A DNA stretch of 64,000 nt from an uncultured Pelagibacteraceae bacterium. GTDB lineage: Bacteria > Pseudomonadota > Alphaproteobacteria > Pelagibacterales > Pelagibacteraceae. The notes under the pieces were generated by a model that was not told the origin of the DNA, did not search any database, and saw nothing but the letters and a program-made list of their open reading frames with translations. The stretch covers positions 1-64,000 of the forward strand of contig CACIWZ010000002.1 in the NCBI GenBank assembly GCA_902590505.1. The letters are read 5' to 3'. Shown here one piece after another: positions 8,167-17,164 of this stretch (positions are counted from its first letter, which is position 1; each line of letters starts with the position of its first letter). The translations under genes were made by a program, and so were the position numbers.

Positions 8167-8925
8167 CCATATTTTTTTCATGCTTAAATAAACAAGAATT
8201 GTTAAAAGTACTAAATAAATAATTACTTTAACGCCAGTTTTATGTCTCTCTTCAAGTTCTGGCTCCGCAGCCCAAGCCAAAAAAGTTGTTACATCTTTTG
8301 CCATTTGATCAACAGTAGACTCCGTGCCATCTGCATATTCAACTAATCCATCCATTAAATTATTTGGCATTTTAATCTTATTACCGGCCATATATTTATT
8401 GTAATAAACACCTTCATCAAGAGTTATACCTGGAGGAGGGTCTTCGTAACCAACAAGAACCGAATAAATGTAATTAGCTCCTCCTTTTCTTGCTTTGACT
8501 AAAACTGACATATCAGGTGGATACGCTCCGCCATTTGCAGCAGTAGCAGCTTGAACATTTGGGTATGGGCTTTTAAACTTATCTGAAGGTTTTCCTGGTC
8601 GAGTAAACATTTCTCCTTGAGAATCTGGACCATCCTCTATTTCGAAACTAGCTGCAATCGCTTTTACTTCTTGTTCTGAAAACTCAGGTCCGCCAGGTTC
8701 TCCTAGATTTCTATAGCTAAGATATTGCATTGAATGGCAAGAAGCACAGACTTCTTTATAAACTTGAAAACCTCTTTGTAGTGATGCTCTATCAAAGGTT
8801 CCTGTTAAACCTTTAAAACTCCAATCCACTTTAATTGGATCAACCATTTCAGCGCTTTGTAGTGGTCTAAGTGAGATAAGTAACAAAAAAGATAAAACGA
8901 ATAGTTTTAAATTAGACTTTATCAT
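8143..8925 (-). CDS. petC: Cytochrome c1 of the bc1 complex
   Basis: Membrane-anchored c-type cytochrome that passes electrons from the Rieske protein to soluble cytochrome c. The 260-residue protein has an N-terminal signal peptide, the heme site [15 protein letters not shown], a C-terminal part rich in conserved PPD and GGANYIYS-like segments, and one membrane anchor ([16 protein letters not shown]) near the end. It is the last gene of petABC and overlaps petB by 14 bases. It also overlaps ychF tail to tail. Confidence 0.97.
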   Translation of the reverse strand: MIKSNLKLFVLSFLLLISLRPLQSAEMVDPIKVDWSFKGLTGTFDRASLQRGFQVYKEVCASCHSMQYLSYRNLGEPGGPEFSEQEVKAIAASFEIEDGPDSQGEMFTRPGKPSDKFKSPYPNVQAATAANGGAYPPDMSVLVKARKGGANYIYSVLVGYEDPPPGITLDEGVYYNKYMAGNKIKMPNNLMDGLVEYADGTESTVDQMAKDVTTFLAWAAEPELEERHKTGVKVIIYLVLLTILVYLSMKKIWSRIDSEV

Positions 8926-10171
8926 TAACCTTCCTAGCTAAAGATGGTTCTGCGCCGCCAGACAGTACTGGTTCTGAAATACTCATTGGTATCGGATCCG
9001 TTTTTTCCAAATAACCGACAACAGGCATAACTACTATAAAATGTAAGAAATAATAAATAGTTCCTACTCTAGCTAATACTAAGTAAATTCCTTCAGCTGG
9101 CATCGCACCAACATAACCAAGCATTAGAACGTCTATTACTAATATCCAAAAGAACTGTCTATAAATCGGTCTAAAAACAGCAGATCTAACTTTTGAGGTG
9201 TCTAACCAAGGTAGGACAAATAAAATAAAAATTGCACTGAACATTAAAATCACTCCACCTAATTTATCAGGGACAGATCTTAAAATTGCGTAAAATGGTA
9301 ACAAATACCATTCAGGTACTATGTGAGCAGGAGTAACTAATGGATTTGCTGGAATATAATTATCTGAATGTCCTAAAACGTTTGGAGTAAAGAAAACAAA
9401 ACCAGCGAATATGATCATAAAAACTAAAAGTGCGAAAGCGTCTTTAATTGTTATATAAGGATGAAATGGAACTGTATCTTTAGACGGTTTCTTTATATCA
9501 ATACCTACAGGGTTATTATTTCCTGGAACATGTAAAGCCCAAATATGTAAAACTACTAATCCTAAAATTAAAAACGGGATTAAATAATGTAAACTAAAGA
9601 ATCTGTTTAGTGTTGGATTATCTACAGAATATGCTCCCCACAACCAAGTTGTTATACTATCTCCAACTAATGGGATCGCACTAAATAAATTAGTTATTAC
9701 TGTAGCGCCCCAGAAACTCATTTGACCCCAAGGCAACACATAGCCCATGAAAGCAGCGGCCATCATTAATAAATAAATCATAAGACCAATAATCCAAATA
9801 ACTTCTCTCGGTGATTTATATGATCCATAAAATAAAGATCTAAAAATATGAATATAAACTGCTAAAAAAAACATCGATGCTCCGTTACTATGAATGTATC
9901 TAATTAACCATCCATAATTAACGTCTCTCATTATGTGTTCTACACTTGCAAATGCTAAATCTGCATGAGCCACATAATGCATTGCTAAAACAATCCCAGT
10001 AACAATTTGAGTTATCAAACAAAAAGTTAAAATTCCCCCAAAGGTCCACCAATAATTTAAATTTTTTGGAGTAGGATAATCCGTAAGGTGTGCTCCGAGA
10101 GTAAGCAATGGTAAACGGTCGTTAAACCATTTAGCTGCTTTAGATTTTGGTACGTATTCGTGTTCACTCAT
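8912..10171 (-). CDS. petB: Cytochrome b of the bc1 complex
   Basis: Di-heme membrane core of ubiquinol:cytochrome c reductase. The 419-residue length and about eight hydrophobic helices are standard. Motifs include the heme-ligand helices ([14 protein letters not shown]-like segment, [15 protein letters not shown]) and the Qo-site PEWY sequence in [15 protein letters not shown], plus [16 protein letters not shown]. It lies 6 bases downstream of petA and overlaps petC, so the three are one operon. Together with the aa3 oxidase in this window it forms an aerobic respiratory chain. Confidence 0.98.
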   Translation of the reverse strand: MSEHEYVPKSKAAKWFNDRLPLLTLGAHLTDYPTPKNLNYWWTFGGILTFCLITQIVTGIVLAMHYVAHADLAFASVEHIMRDVNYGWLIRYIHSNGASMFFLAVYIHIFRSLFYGSYKSPREVIWIIGLMIYLLMMAAAFMGYVLPWGQMSFWGATVITNLFSAIPLVGDSITTWLWGAYSVDNPTLNRFFSLHYLIPFLILGLVVLHIWALHVPGNNNPVGIDIKKPSKDTVPFHPYITIKDAFALLVFMIIFAGFVFFTPNVLGHSDNYIPANPLVTPAHIVPEWYLLPFYAILRSVPDKLGGVILMFSAIFILFVLPWLDTSKVRSAVFRPIYRQFFWILVIDVLMLGYVGAMPAEGIYLVLARVGTIYYFLHFIVVMPVVGYLEKTDPIPMSISEPVLSGGAEPSLARKVNDKV

Positions 10172-10177
10172 AATTTC

Positions 10178-10699
10178 TTATCCAATTTTAATTGTGTTGT
10201 TATCAACAAATTCGAACTTTGGTATCTCCATGTTCGTCGGCGCTGGTCCTTTTCTAATCCTGCCTGATACATCATAGTGTGAACCATGACAAGGACAAAA
10301 CCAACCATTAAAATCGCCTTTGTCTTTTAAAGGCACACATCCTAGATGTGTACAAACGCCTAACATTACCAACCACTCGTCTTTACCCTCTTTTACTCTA
10401 TCTTCATCTTTTTGAGGATCAGGCAAATCGTCCAACTTTACTGCTCTGGCCTCAGCAATTTCCTCTGAAGTTCTTCTTTTTAAAAATACTGGTTTTCCTC
10501 TCCATAAAACAGTAATAGATTTACCAGGTTCAATACTACTAATGTCAACTTCTGTCGTAGCTAAGGCTTGTTGAGCTTTATCAGGATTCATTTGGTCAAT
10601 CATCGGCCAAATTACTGCTCCGACACCTACTGCTCCAACTGTATAGCTAGCTGTAAATAAAAAATCTCTTCTATTAACTTTTTTTTCCTCTTTGCTCAT
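10178..10699 (-). CDS. petA: Rieske iron-sulfur subunit of the bc1 complex
   Basis: Carries the [2Fe-2S] cluster that takes electrons from ubiquinol. The 173-residue protein starts with a Tat-type signal anchor (NRRDFLFTASYTVGAVGVGAV) and has both cluster-binding boxes, CTHLGCVP and CPCHGSHYD, followed by GRIRKGPAP. It is the first gene of petABC. An 89-base gap separates it from divergent trmL. TATAAG occurs on the minus strand shortly before its ATG, but I see no clear partner -35 box. Confidence 0.97.
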   Translation of the reverse strand: MSKEEKKVNRRDFLFTASYTVGAVGVGAVIWPMIDQMNPDKAQQALATTEVDISSIEPGKSITVLWRGKPVFLKRRTSEEIAEARAVKLDDLPDPQKDEDRVKEGKDEWLVMLGVCTHLGCVPLKDKGDFNGWFCPCHGSHYDVSGRIRKGPAPTNMEIPKFEFVDNNTIKIG

Positions 10700-10788
10700 T
10701 TATGTAAGTGCTTATAATGTAAATATTAAATAAAACCATATTATTAAGATTTCTAGGGTCAGAATGACACATAAATTAAGCTTAAATA

Positions 10789-11238
10789 ATGCACATAGTA
10801 CTTTATAAACCTGATATCCCTCAAAATACTGCAGCAATAATCAGACTTGGAGCCTGTCTGAGTTTGAATATTCACTTAATAGAACCATGTGGTTTTAATT
10901 TAAACGACCGCAGATTTAAAAGAGTAGTCATGGATTATGCTAGCTTAAGTAAGATTGTTCGTCACAATAGCTTTGAGGCATTTAAAAAAAAATATAAGAA
11001 ATCAAGAATAGTTTTAATGACAACTAAGGCAAAAAAATTATATCATAAGTTTAAATTCAAAAAGAATGATATGCTTTTATTTGGAAAAGAAAGTGCTGGG
11101 GTTCCAGAAGAGATACATAAAATGCTCAAAAATAAAATAAAAATACCTATGAACAAAAAAACTAGATCTTTAAATGTTGCAATAAGTGTTGCGATAGTAG
11201 CTGCTGAAGCTTTAAGGCAAAATAATTTGCTTAAATGA
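10789..11238 (+). CDS. trmL: tRNA (cytidine(34)-2'-O)-methyltransferase
   Basis: SPOUT-fold methyltransferase that 2'-O-methylates the wobble base of tRNA-Leu isoacceptors. At 149 residues it is the short TrmL form. Seen: the N-terminal block YKPDIPQNTAAIIRLGACL, LFGKESAGVPEEIH, and the C-terminal knot segment IPMNKKTRSLNVAISVAI. The stop codon overlaps the hemF start by 4 bases (ATGA). Confidence 0.93.
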   Translation: MHIVLYKPDIPQNTAAIIRLGACLSLNIHLIEPCGFNLNDRRFKRVVMDYASLSKIVRHNSFEAFKKKYKKSRIVLMTTKAKKLYHKFKFKKNDMLLFGKESAGVPEEIHKMLKNKIKIPMNKKTRSLNVAISVAIVAAEALRQNNLLK

Positions 11239-12059
11239 TAACACCTGATTTTAGAAAAAAAATGGCTGATAGCTGGTTTTCATATTTACAAATTCAAATT
11301 TGTAAAGAATTTGAATATCTTGAAAAAAATAAAGTAAAATTCTCAAAAAGAGATTGGAGTAAAAATAAAAAAAAAGAAGGTGGGGGAACTTCATTTCTGT
11401 TATCAAATGGAAAAATATTTGATAAAGTTGGAGTTAATAAATCTACCGTTTCAGGAATTTTTCCTAAACAATTCAGATCAAAAATATTAGGTGCTGAAAA
11501 GAAAGGTAAATATTGGGCATCAGGAGTTTCTGTGGTAGCTCATATGAGAAACCCTAAAATGCCTGCGATACATTTCAACACTAGGTTTATAGTAACCTCT
11601 AAAGAGTGGTTTGGTGGAGGGATGGATGCAACTCCAAGTTATAAAGATCTAGTAGAAAAAAAAATGATACATGATGAATTAAAAAAAGTATGTGTGCAAA
11701 ATAAAAAGAATTATAAAAGATACAAAAAATGGTGTGATGAATATTTTTATTTACCACATAGAAAAGAAGCTAGAGGCATTGGTGGTATTTTTTTCGACTA
11801 TGAAACCAAAGATTGGATTAAAAACTTTAAGTTTGTGAGAGAACTTGGACTTTCTTTTATAGATATTTCAAAAAAAATTATAAAGAGAAAAGAAAAATTT
11901 AAATGGACAAACAAAGATAAAGAAAAACAGTTCTTCAAACGCGGAAGGTATGTAGAGTTCAATCTATTGTACGATAGAGGTACAAAGTTTGGATTAAACT
12001 CGGGGGGAAATATTGACTCAATATTAATGTCACTTCCGCCTGAAGCAAAGTGGAAATAG
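11235..12059 (+). CDS. hemF: Oxygen-dependent coproporphyrinogen III oxidase
   Basis: Converts coproporphyrinogen III to protoporphyrinogen IX using O2, a late step of heme synthesis that supplies the cytochromes encoded nearby. The 274-residue protein shows the family signatures HFNTRFIV, WFGGGMDATPSY, FYLPHRKEARGIGGIFFDY and RGRYVEFNLLYDRGTKFGL. Having the aerobic HemF rather than HemN at this locus fits an oxic lifestyle, although the rest of the genome is not visible. It overlaps trmL by 4 bases, and greA follows. Confidence 0.97.
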   Translation: MITPDFRKKMADSWFSYLQIQICKEFEYLEKNKVKFSKRDWSKNKKKEGGGTSFLLSNGKIFDKVGVNKSTVSGIFPKQFRSKILGAEKKGKYWASGVSVVAHMRNPKMPAIHFNTRFIVTSKEWFGGGMDATPSYKDLVEKKMIHDELKKVCVQNKKNYKRYKKWCDEYFYLPHRKEARGIGGIFFDYETKDWIKNFKFVRELGLSFIDISKKIIKRKEKFKWTNKDKEKQFFKRGRYVEFNLLYDRGTKFGLNSGGNIDSILMSLPPEAKWK

Positions 12060-12061
12060 TC

Positions 12062-12538
12062 ATGGAAAAAGAACCAATTACAGTAAGCGGTCTTCAAAAT
12101 TTAAAAACAGAATTAGAAGATCTAAAAAATATTCAGAGACCAAAAATTGTAGAGGCAATAGCTGAAGCAAGATCACATGGAGATTTAAAAGAGAACGCTG
12201 AATATCATGCAGCAAAAGAGCAACAAGCATTAATTGAAAGCCGGGTAATTGCAATTAATGATATTATTGCGAGAGCGAATGTAATTGATGTCACTAAAAT
12301 AGAAAATAATGGAAAAGTTATTTTCGGATCGACTGTAAAAGTTCAAGATTTAGAAACAGATAAAAAAATTTCTTATAGATTGGTAGGCCAAGATGAAGCA
12401 GATATAAAAAAGAATTTAATTTTTTTTAAAAGTCCAATCGGAAAAGCTCTTATAGGTAAAAACAAGGGTGAAATGATAAGTGTAACAACACCATCTGGGG
12501 AGAGAAACTTTGAAATCCTTGATGTTGAATACATTTAA
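12062..12538 (+). CDS. greA: Transcription elongation factor GreA
   Basis: Rescues backtracked RNA polymerase by stimulating transcript cleavage. The N-terminal coiled coil carries the acidic tip in HGDLKENAEYHAAKE, and the C-terminal FKBP-like domain contains SPIGKALIGKNKGE. The ORF track begins at a GTG (12050) inside hemF. I prefer the ATG at 12062, which starts MEKEPITVSG and gives 158 residues, the usual GreA length. The 3' end overlaps the convergent CCA-adding enzyme gene by 4 bases. Confidence 0.95.
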   Translation: MEKEPITVSGLQNLKTELEDLKNIQRPKIVEAIAEARSHGDLKENAEYHAAKEQQALIESRVIAINDIIARANVIDVTKIENNGKVIFGSTVKVQDLETDKKISYRLVGQDEADIKKNLIFFKSPIGKALIGKNKGEMISVTTPSGERNFEILDVEYI

Positions 12539-13797
12539 TTTGAATTTACTTTTATTATCTCTTCGACCCTTTCATCTGAAATTTTAAAGTTATTATTTAT
12601 CCACTCTTTCTCTAAAGTTTTTAAAACAATTCCTAAAGTCTGTCCCTCCTGCATCCCTTTTTGCTTAAGGTTCTCGCCATCTATTGGAAATATAGGTATT
12701 TTAATTTTTAAAATTTTATTAAGATTTTTAGTAAAATCGTTTATTTTCACTTTTGAATTTATTGAAAAGTTAATTAAATTAAGAGCTACTAAGTGATTTT
12801 TTCCATTAAAATAAGCATTTTTAATTAAATTTTTTTCAAAAAATTCTTTATCATTTTTGAGTTTTATTAAATTTTTATTAAATTTTTCCAAGGTCTCCTT
12901 AGTCTTATTAGACACATTATACTTGTGAATAAAATATTCATGATTTTCTTTTTCATCAATTAGCATCACTGCTAGTAAAATATCTACGTTTACTTCTGAG
13001 TATTGATATATCTTTTTAAGTCTTTCTAATCTGTTCAAATACAAAAATTCAGGAAATATCATTGAAAATATTTCCCTCAAATTACTACTTTGATTAATTG
13101 TTAAAAAGTTTTTTAGACTTAAAATTTTGAGTAATTCAATTAAAATTCTCTCTTTTGAGATTTTTTGGATACCGTCCAGATTTTGTTTAATCGCATCACT
13201 AGTTGTTGGTTCAACAGCAATATCATACATAATTTTAAATCTTACAAATCTTACAATTCTTAAATAATCCTCTTCTATTCTTTTTTGCGGGTCTCCAATA
13301 AACTTGATATTTTTATTTTTAAGATCAACTGTACCCATCTGTGGATCATAAAGTTTTCCATTGATATCCATATAAATTGCATTAATTGTGAAGTCTCTTC
13401 TCTCAGAGTCTTCTTGCCAACTATTAGTATATTCTACCTCTGCATGTCTTCCATCAGTTTTGACGTCTTTTCTTAAGGTTGTTAATTCAACTTTGTGGTT
13501 TTCGGACACAATAGTGACAGTTCCATGTTTAACTCCTGTATCAATAACTTTTAGATTTGTATCTTTGAATCTTTCTTTGATCTGATCTGTTGTTAAAATT
13601 GTTGCAATATCAATGTCATCTATTTTTTCATTTGTGAGATACTTCCTTACGCAACCACCTACAAATCTTGCAGCTACTTTATCTTCAGGAATGTATTCTT
13701 GTAATTTTGTGAAAATAAATTTTAAATCTTTGTTTCTATAAAAAGGAAAAATAAAACTCTTGATATTTTTAAAAAAATTAAAACTTAGATTAAGCAT
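12535..13797 (-). CDS. cca: CCA tRNA nucleotidyltransferase / poly(A) polymerase family
   Basis: Class II nucleotidyltransferase that adds or repairs the 3' CCA of tRNAs. In 420 residues it has the head motif RFVGGCVRKYL, the metal-binding DIDIATI, the RRDFTINAIY block, and YDPQMGTVDLKNKNIKFIGDP followed by the RNA-binding helical region with EDYLRIVRFVRF. The C-terminal part is divergent and AT-biased. A poly(A) polymerase role cannot be excluded from sequence, since the two activities share this fold. Its ATG lies only 7 bases after the encoded 3' CCA of a tRNA-Gln on the same strand. Confidence 0.92.
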   Translation of the reverse strand: MLNLSFNFFKNIKSFIFPFYRNKDLKFIFTKLQEYIPEDKVAARFVGGCVRKYLTNEKIDDIDIATILTTDQIKERFKDTNLKVIDTGVKHGTVTIVSENHKVELTTLRKDVKTDGRHAEVEYTNSWQEDSERRDFTINAIYMDINGKLYDPQMGTVDLKNKNIKFIGDPQKRIEEDYLRIVRFVRFKIMYDIAVEPTTSDAIKQNLDGIQKISKERILIELLKILSLKNFLTINQSSNLREIFSMIFPEFLYLNRLERLKKIYQYSEVNVDILLAVMLIDEKENHEYFIHKYNVSNKTKETLEKFNKNLIKLKNDKEFFEKNLIKNAYFNGKNHLVALNLINFSINSKVKINDFTKNLNKILKIKIPIFPIDGENLKQKGMQEGQTLGIVLKTLEKEWINNNFKISDERVEEIIKVNSN

Positions 13798-13804
13798 AAA
13801 TCTA

Positions 13805-13878
13805 TGGCTGGGGCACTAGGATTCGAACCTAGGATGGCGGTATCAAAAACCGCTGCCTTACCGCTTGGCTATGCCCCA
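13805..13878 (-). tRNA. tRNA-Gln (anticodon TTG)
   Basis: The reverse strand folds as a complete 74-nt cloverleaf. The acceptor stem TGGGGCA pairs with TGCCCCA, discriminator G, and CCA is encoded in the DNA. The anticodon stem is GCGGT/ACCGC with loop TTTTGAT, giving anticodon TTG (Gln). The T arm reads CCTAGGTTCGAATCCTAG. It lies between ispE (35 bases upstream) and cca (7 bases downstream) on the same strand. Confidence 0.97.
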
Positions 13879-13913
13879 ATTACAAATGACTGATATATCA
13901 TAAATAAATAAAT

Positions 13914-14753
13914 TTAAATAGTTTTCACAGTTAAAAATGAAAATTTAGGGTATTTTTTCTTAATTTTTTTTAGTGCGACTTTTGAACTATTTTCATTTGT
14001 GAACAAACCATAACAAGTAGATCCTGAACCTGTCATTCGTGAAAAATAGCAACCCTTTATTTTTCTTATATCAATTAGTAATTCACGAATAATAGGGTGT
14101 TTTTTTTCAACAACTAATTGAAGATCATTTTTTGAATTTATCAAATGGTCTATAATTTTACTTTTAGACTTAAAATGCTTTGAAGAGAGTACTTTTTTTT
14201 TTGAATATTTTTTTAGACTTGAATAAACTTTTTTTGTTGAACTTTTAATATTAGGATAAATTAACAAAAAATTGAGATTATATTTTTTCTTTATTTTATA
14301 AACTTTATGGAGATTTTTAAGATATCCTTGGTCATAAAGAAAAAGATTAAGGTCAGAACTTATTTGCTTTGTGAAAAGGTTAAGTATTTTTTTTCTTAAA
14401 TTTTTTTTAATTAGAAATTTAATTACTGTAGCCGCATTACTACTGCCTCCTCCCAAACCAGCAAATACAGGAATTTTTTTATCTATTGTTATCGAATAAA
14501 AATTGGAAATAAGTTTTGATTTCCTCATTAAATCTAATGTTTTAGTTATTGAGTTGTTAGATTGACTTACATATTTAGAATATGGGCCTTTAATTAAAAT
14601 CTTATCTTTTTTTTTATTTTTAATCTTTTTTATTGATATTTTGTCGAATAGATTTATTAAACAGTAGATAGATTGAAGATCATGAAGTCCACCAATCAAT
14701 TTTTTATTGACCAACAAAGATAAGTTTATTTTAGCAAATGATTTTAAGATCAT
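13914..14753 (-). CDS. ispE: 4-diphosphocytidyl-2-C-methyl-D-erythritol kinase
   Basis: GHMP kinase of the MEP isoprenoid pathway that phosphorylates CDP-methylerythritol. The 279-residue protein shows the N-terminal FAKINLSLLV, the ATP loop PVFAGLGGGSSNAATV, and the C-terminal glycine-rich MTGSGSTCYGLF. It is unusually Lys-rich, in keeping with the AT bias. It lies 3 bases from the TPR gene, with which it is commonly linked in alphaproteobacteria. Its products ultimately feed ispH and the carotenoid genes in this window. Confidence 0.95.
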   Translation of the reverse strand: MILKSFAKINLSLLVNKKLIGGLHDLQSIYCLINLFDKISIKKIKNKKKDKILIKGPYSKYVSQSNNSITKTLDLMRKSKLISNFYSITIDKKIPVFAGLGGGSSNAATVIKFLIKKNLRKKILNLFTKQISSDLNLFLYDQGYLKNLHKVYKIKKKYNLNFLLIYPNIKSSTKKVYSSLKKYSKKKVLSSKHFKSKSKIIDHLINSKNDLQLVVEKKHPIIRELLIDIRKIKGCYFSRMTGSGSTCYGLFTNENSSKVALKKIKKKYPKFSFLTVKTI

Positions 14754-14756
14754 TCT

Positions 14757-16457
14757 TTAAAGACCTTTTACTAATTTTTCTTTAACTTTATCTTTTAAAT
14801 CTTTTTCTGTATTTTCTAGTTGCAAAACGTTATTCCAATAATATCTAGCTTGGAGTTTATTCCCATTTTTCCAAAGAACATCTCCATAATGATCATTTAC
14901 GATTGGATCTGCTGGCATTAATCTTAATGCAAGTTGAAGATATTCTTTTGACTCTTCAAATCTTTTTAATTTAAATAAAGCCCAGCCAAGCGAGTCAATA
15001 ATATAAGGATCGTTAGATTTTAATTGATTTGCTTTTTCTAACATTTTTAATGATTTTTCAATATTTACACCTTGCTCAATCCAAGAATAAGCAAGATAAT
15101 TAATTACGTAAGCTTGATTAGGACTAGCCTCTAAAGAAGAAAGTAAATCTTTTTCAGCATTGTCCCATTTTCCTGTTCTTTCATATGAAACTCCTCTGCT
15201 GTCAGTTACCTCAGGAAAAAGAGGATGCTCGTTGTCAATTTTTTTTAAAATTTCGCTATAATATTTAATCGAGTTTTTAAATTCTTCATTATTTTTTAAA
15301 AATTCTGCATAATCAAAAGTTTCGTACACTCCTTTATTAGGAAGTGCATCATAAGACTCTTTTAAAAGTTTGAGTGACTTATCTTTTTTTTTCTCTTTCA
15401 ATAAAATTCTTGAAATTTGTTTGTTTGAATACCACTCAAAAGCCGCACCTTTATTTATCAAACCTTTGTAAATTTTTTTTGCATTTAAATAATCACCAAT
15501 TTTATAAAAATTTTCAGCTAGCAAAGTATCAAATGCGTAAAAATTATTATTCAGATATTTTGATAAATTTAAGTAAAAATTGGACAGCGGAAACATGGAT
15601 TGAGAAGAAAAAGCATTTGCAGCTATATAAATAATTTCAGCTACTACATCTGTTTCGTTTTCACAGTCAAAATTAAAACTATTTTCTAAACTTTCTAAGT
15701 CAATTTTATACTGATTAAGTAATAAATTTCTTGGATATTTAATTAATGCATCAGAAATAATTTTTTTTGCTTTTTCTCTTTCTCCAGAACTATTTAAAAA
15801 TTTTGCATAAAAATAATGATATCTTGAAAAATCTGTTTGTTTATTTGAGATAAGTTTCTCAAAAGTAATTTTGGTATCTTTGCCTTTAAAAAAACAATTT
15901 AAAAAAACAGCTTGTATCTTTTTTAAATTTTCAAATCGATCATCAAGCTGATTTAATTTTGCTAAAGCACCATTCAAGTCATTATTCCTCATGTATGACC
16001 AATTATTTAGACTATCGGCAATATAACTATCCAGTAGTGTTCTTGAATTACTTTTTTTTGCTTTTGAAAAATATTTACTAGAAAGTTCGTATTTTGACTT
16101 TTTAAGATAGTATATGCCTATAATCAAATCACTTTCAAAACTACCTTTGTTCTCCCTATCCAGCTTTTTTGAAAAACTTACTGCTTGAGAAAAATTTCCT
16201 GAGTTAACTAATGAATAAAGATATTTTGATGAAAATGTTGGATGACTCTCCTCCAAACCATCTAATTTTTTTAAATATTTATACGAGTCATTATATTTAC
16301 TTTGATTTAAAAGCAATATTCCAGAAAAATAATCTGAGACAAAGTCTGCTTTACTAAATTTTTTGTATTCTTTTGCTTGAAGTGTGGAAAAAAAAATAAA
16401 AATAATGACAAATAATAAATGTCCTATAATCTTACTAATTAGTGCAAAAATATTCAT
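14757..16457 (-). CDS. Exported tetratricopeptide-repeat protein
   Basis: 566-residue protein with an N-terminal hydrophobic signal or anchor (HLLFVIIFIFFSTLQA) followed by a long array of degenerate TPR helices, clearest near the C-terminus (AYVINYLAYSWIEQG, PYIIDSLGWALFKLKRFEES, PIVNDHYGDVLWKNGNK). That C-terminal pattern is typical of alphaproteobacterial TPR proteins encoded next to ispE. It is probably periplasmic or membrane-anchored and a scaffold for protein contacts. No catalytic domain is visible and the exact role is unknown. Its start codon is only 5 bases from the divergent uracil-DNA glycosylase start. Confidence 0.85.
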   Translation of the reverse strand: MNIFALISKIIGHLLFVIIFIFFSTLQAKEYKKFSKADFVSDYFSGILLLNQSKYNDSYKYLKKLDGLEESHPTFSSKYLYSLVNSGNFSQAVSFSKKLDRENKGSFESDLIIGIYYLKKSKYELSSKYFSKAKKSNSRTLLDSYIADSLNNWSYMRNNDLNGALAKLNQLDDRFENLKKIQAVFLNCFFKGKDTKITFEKLISNKQTDFSRYHYFYAKFLNSSGEREKAKKIISDALIKYPRNLLLNQYKIDLESLENSFNFDCENETDVVAEIIYIAANAFSSQSMFPLSNFYLNLSKYLNNNFYAFDTLLAENFYKIGDYLNAKKIYKGLINKGAAFEWYSNKQISRILLKEKKKDKSLKLLKESYDALPNKGVYETFDYAEFLKNNEEFKNSIKYYSEILKKIDNEHPLFPEVTDSRGVSYERTGKWDNAEKDLLSSLEASPNQAYVINYLAYSWIEQGVNIEKSLKMLEKANQLKSNDPYIIDSLGWALFKLKRFEESKEYLQLALRLMPADPIVNDHYGDVLWKNGNKLQARYYWNNVLQLENTEKDLKDKVKEKLVKGL

Positions 16458-16462
16458 AATTT

Positions 16463-17164
16463 ATGTTTAAAAAAAATATGTCTAATTCAATTAAATTAAT
16501 ACAATATTATAAATTAATTAATCATAATTTAATTTTTAATAATAAGGCAATCAACAGATATAAAAAAGATAATTTTGAGATATCAGAGGATAAATCCAAT
16601 AACTTAGAACTATTAAAAAACTCAATTATTGAACTGAAAAACTGCAACCTTAAACGACAAGCAAAGAACATGGTATTCTGTGATGGAAATCCTAAATCGA
16701 AAATTATGTTAGTAGGCGAAGCCCCGGGTGCTAACGAGGATCAGGAGGGTTTGCCTTTTGTCGGAAGAGCCGGGATGTTACTGGATAAAATGTTGGCGGC
16801 AATTAATTTAGATAGAAAAAAAGTATATATATCTAATATTGTAAATTATAGACCTCCTGAGAATCGAAAGCCAACAGAAGAAGAAATTAGAAGATATTTG
16901 CCATTTATCACAAAACATATTGAAATCATTAACCCAAAAATACTTGTGCTACTTGGTAGTACCGCTATGAATGCGCTAATTGGGAATAATGTTGTTATTT
17001 CTAAAATGAGAGGAAAGTGGATAGAAAAAAAATTTGGAAGTTGTAAAACATCAGTGATAATTACTTTTCACCCTGCGTTTTTAATGAGGCAACCAGCTCA
17101 AAAAAAAATGGCCTGGATTGATTTAAAAATGATTAGAGAAAAGAAAAATAAACTCAATATATAA
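16463..17164 (+). CDS. Uracil-DNA glycosylase superfamily protein (family 4/5-like)
   Basis: Removes uracil arising from cytosine deamination, by family assignment. The 233-residue protein has VFCDGNP, motif A in LVGEAPGANEDQEGLPFVGRAG, NRKPTEEEI, LLGSTAMNAL and motif B in TFHPAFLMRQPAQKK. Canonical family-4 enzymes bind a 4Fe-4S cluster through four Cys. Here the positions expected around NYRPPENRKPT and RRYLPF hold Tyr, and only the N-terminal NCNL Cys is in a comparable place, so the cluster is probably absent. A second ATG at 16478 (MSNSIKL) may be the true start, which would widen the 5-base divergent gap to the TPR gene. Confidence 0.85.
   Translation: MFKKNMSNSIKLIQYYKLINHNLIFNNKAINRYKKDNFEISEDKSNNLELLKNSIIELKNCNLKRQAKNMVFCDGNPKSKIMLVGEAPGANEDQEGLPFVGRAGMLLDKMLAAINLDRKKVYISNIVNYRPPENRKPTEEEIRRYLPFITKHIEIINPKILVLLGSTAMNALIGNNVVISKMRGKWIEKKFGSCKTSVIITFHPAFLMRQPAQKKMAWIDLKMIREKKNKLNI

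Noticed and set aside
8155-8178. Hairpin GTCAA-TCC-TTGAC followed by T7 at the ychF/petC overlap
   Set aside because: Only 5 bp, AT-rich, and the T run begins 4 bases after the stem, so it is too weak to list as a terminator.
12050-12061. GTG start for greA as in the ORF track
   Set aside because: The ATG at 12062 gives the standard 158-residue GreA and avoids an overlap with hemF.
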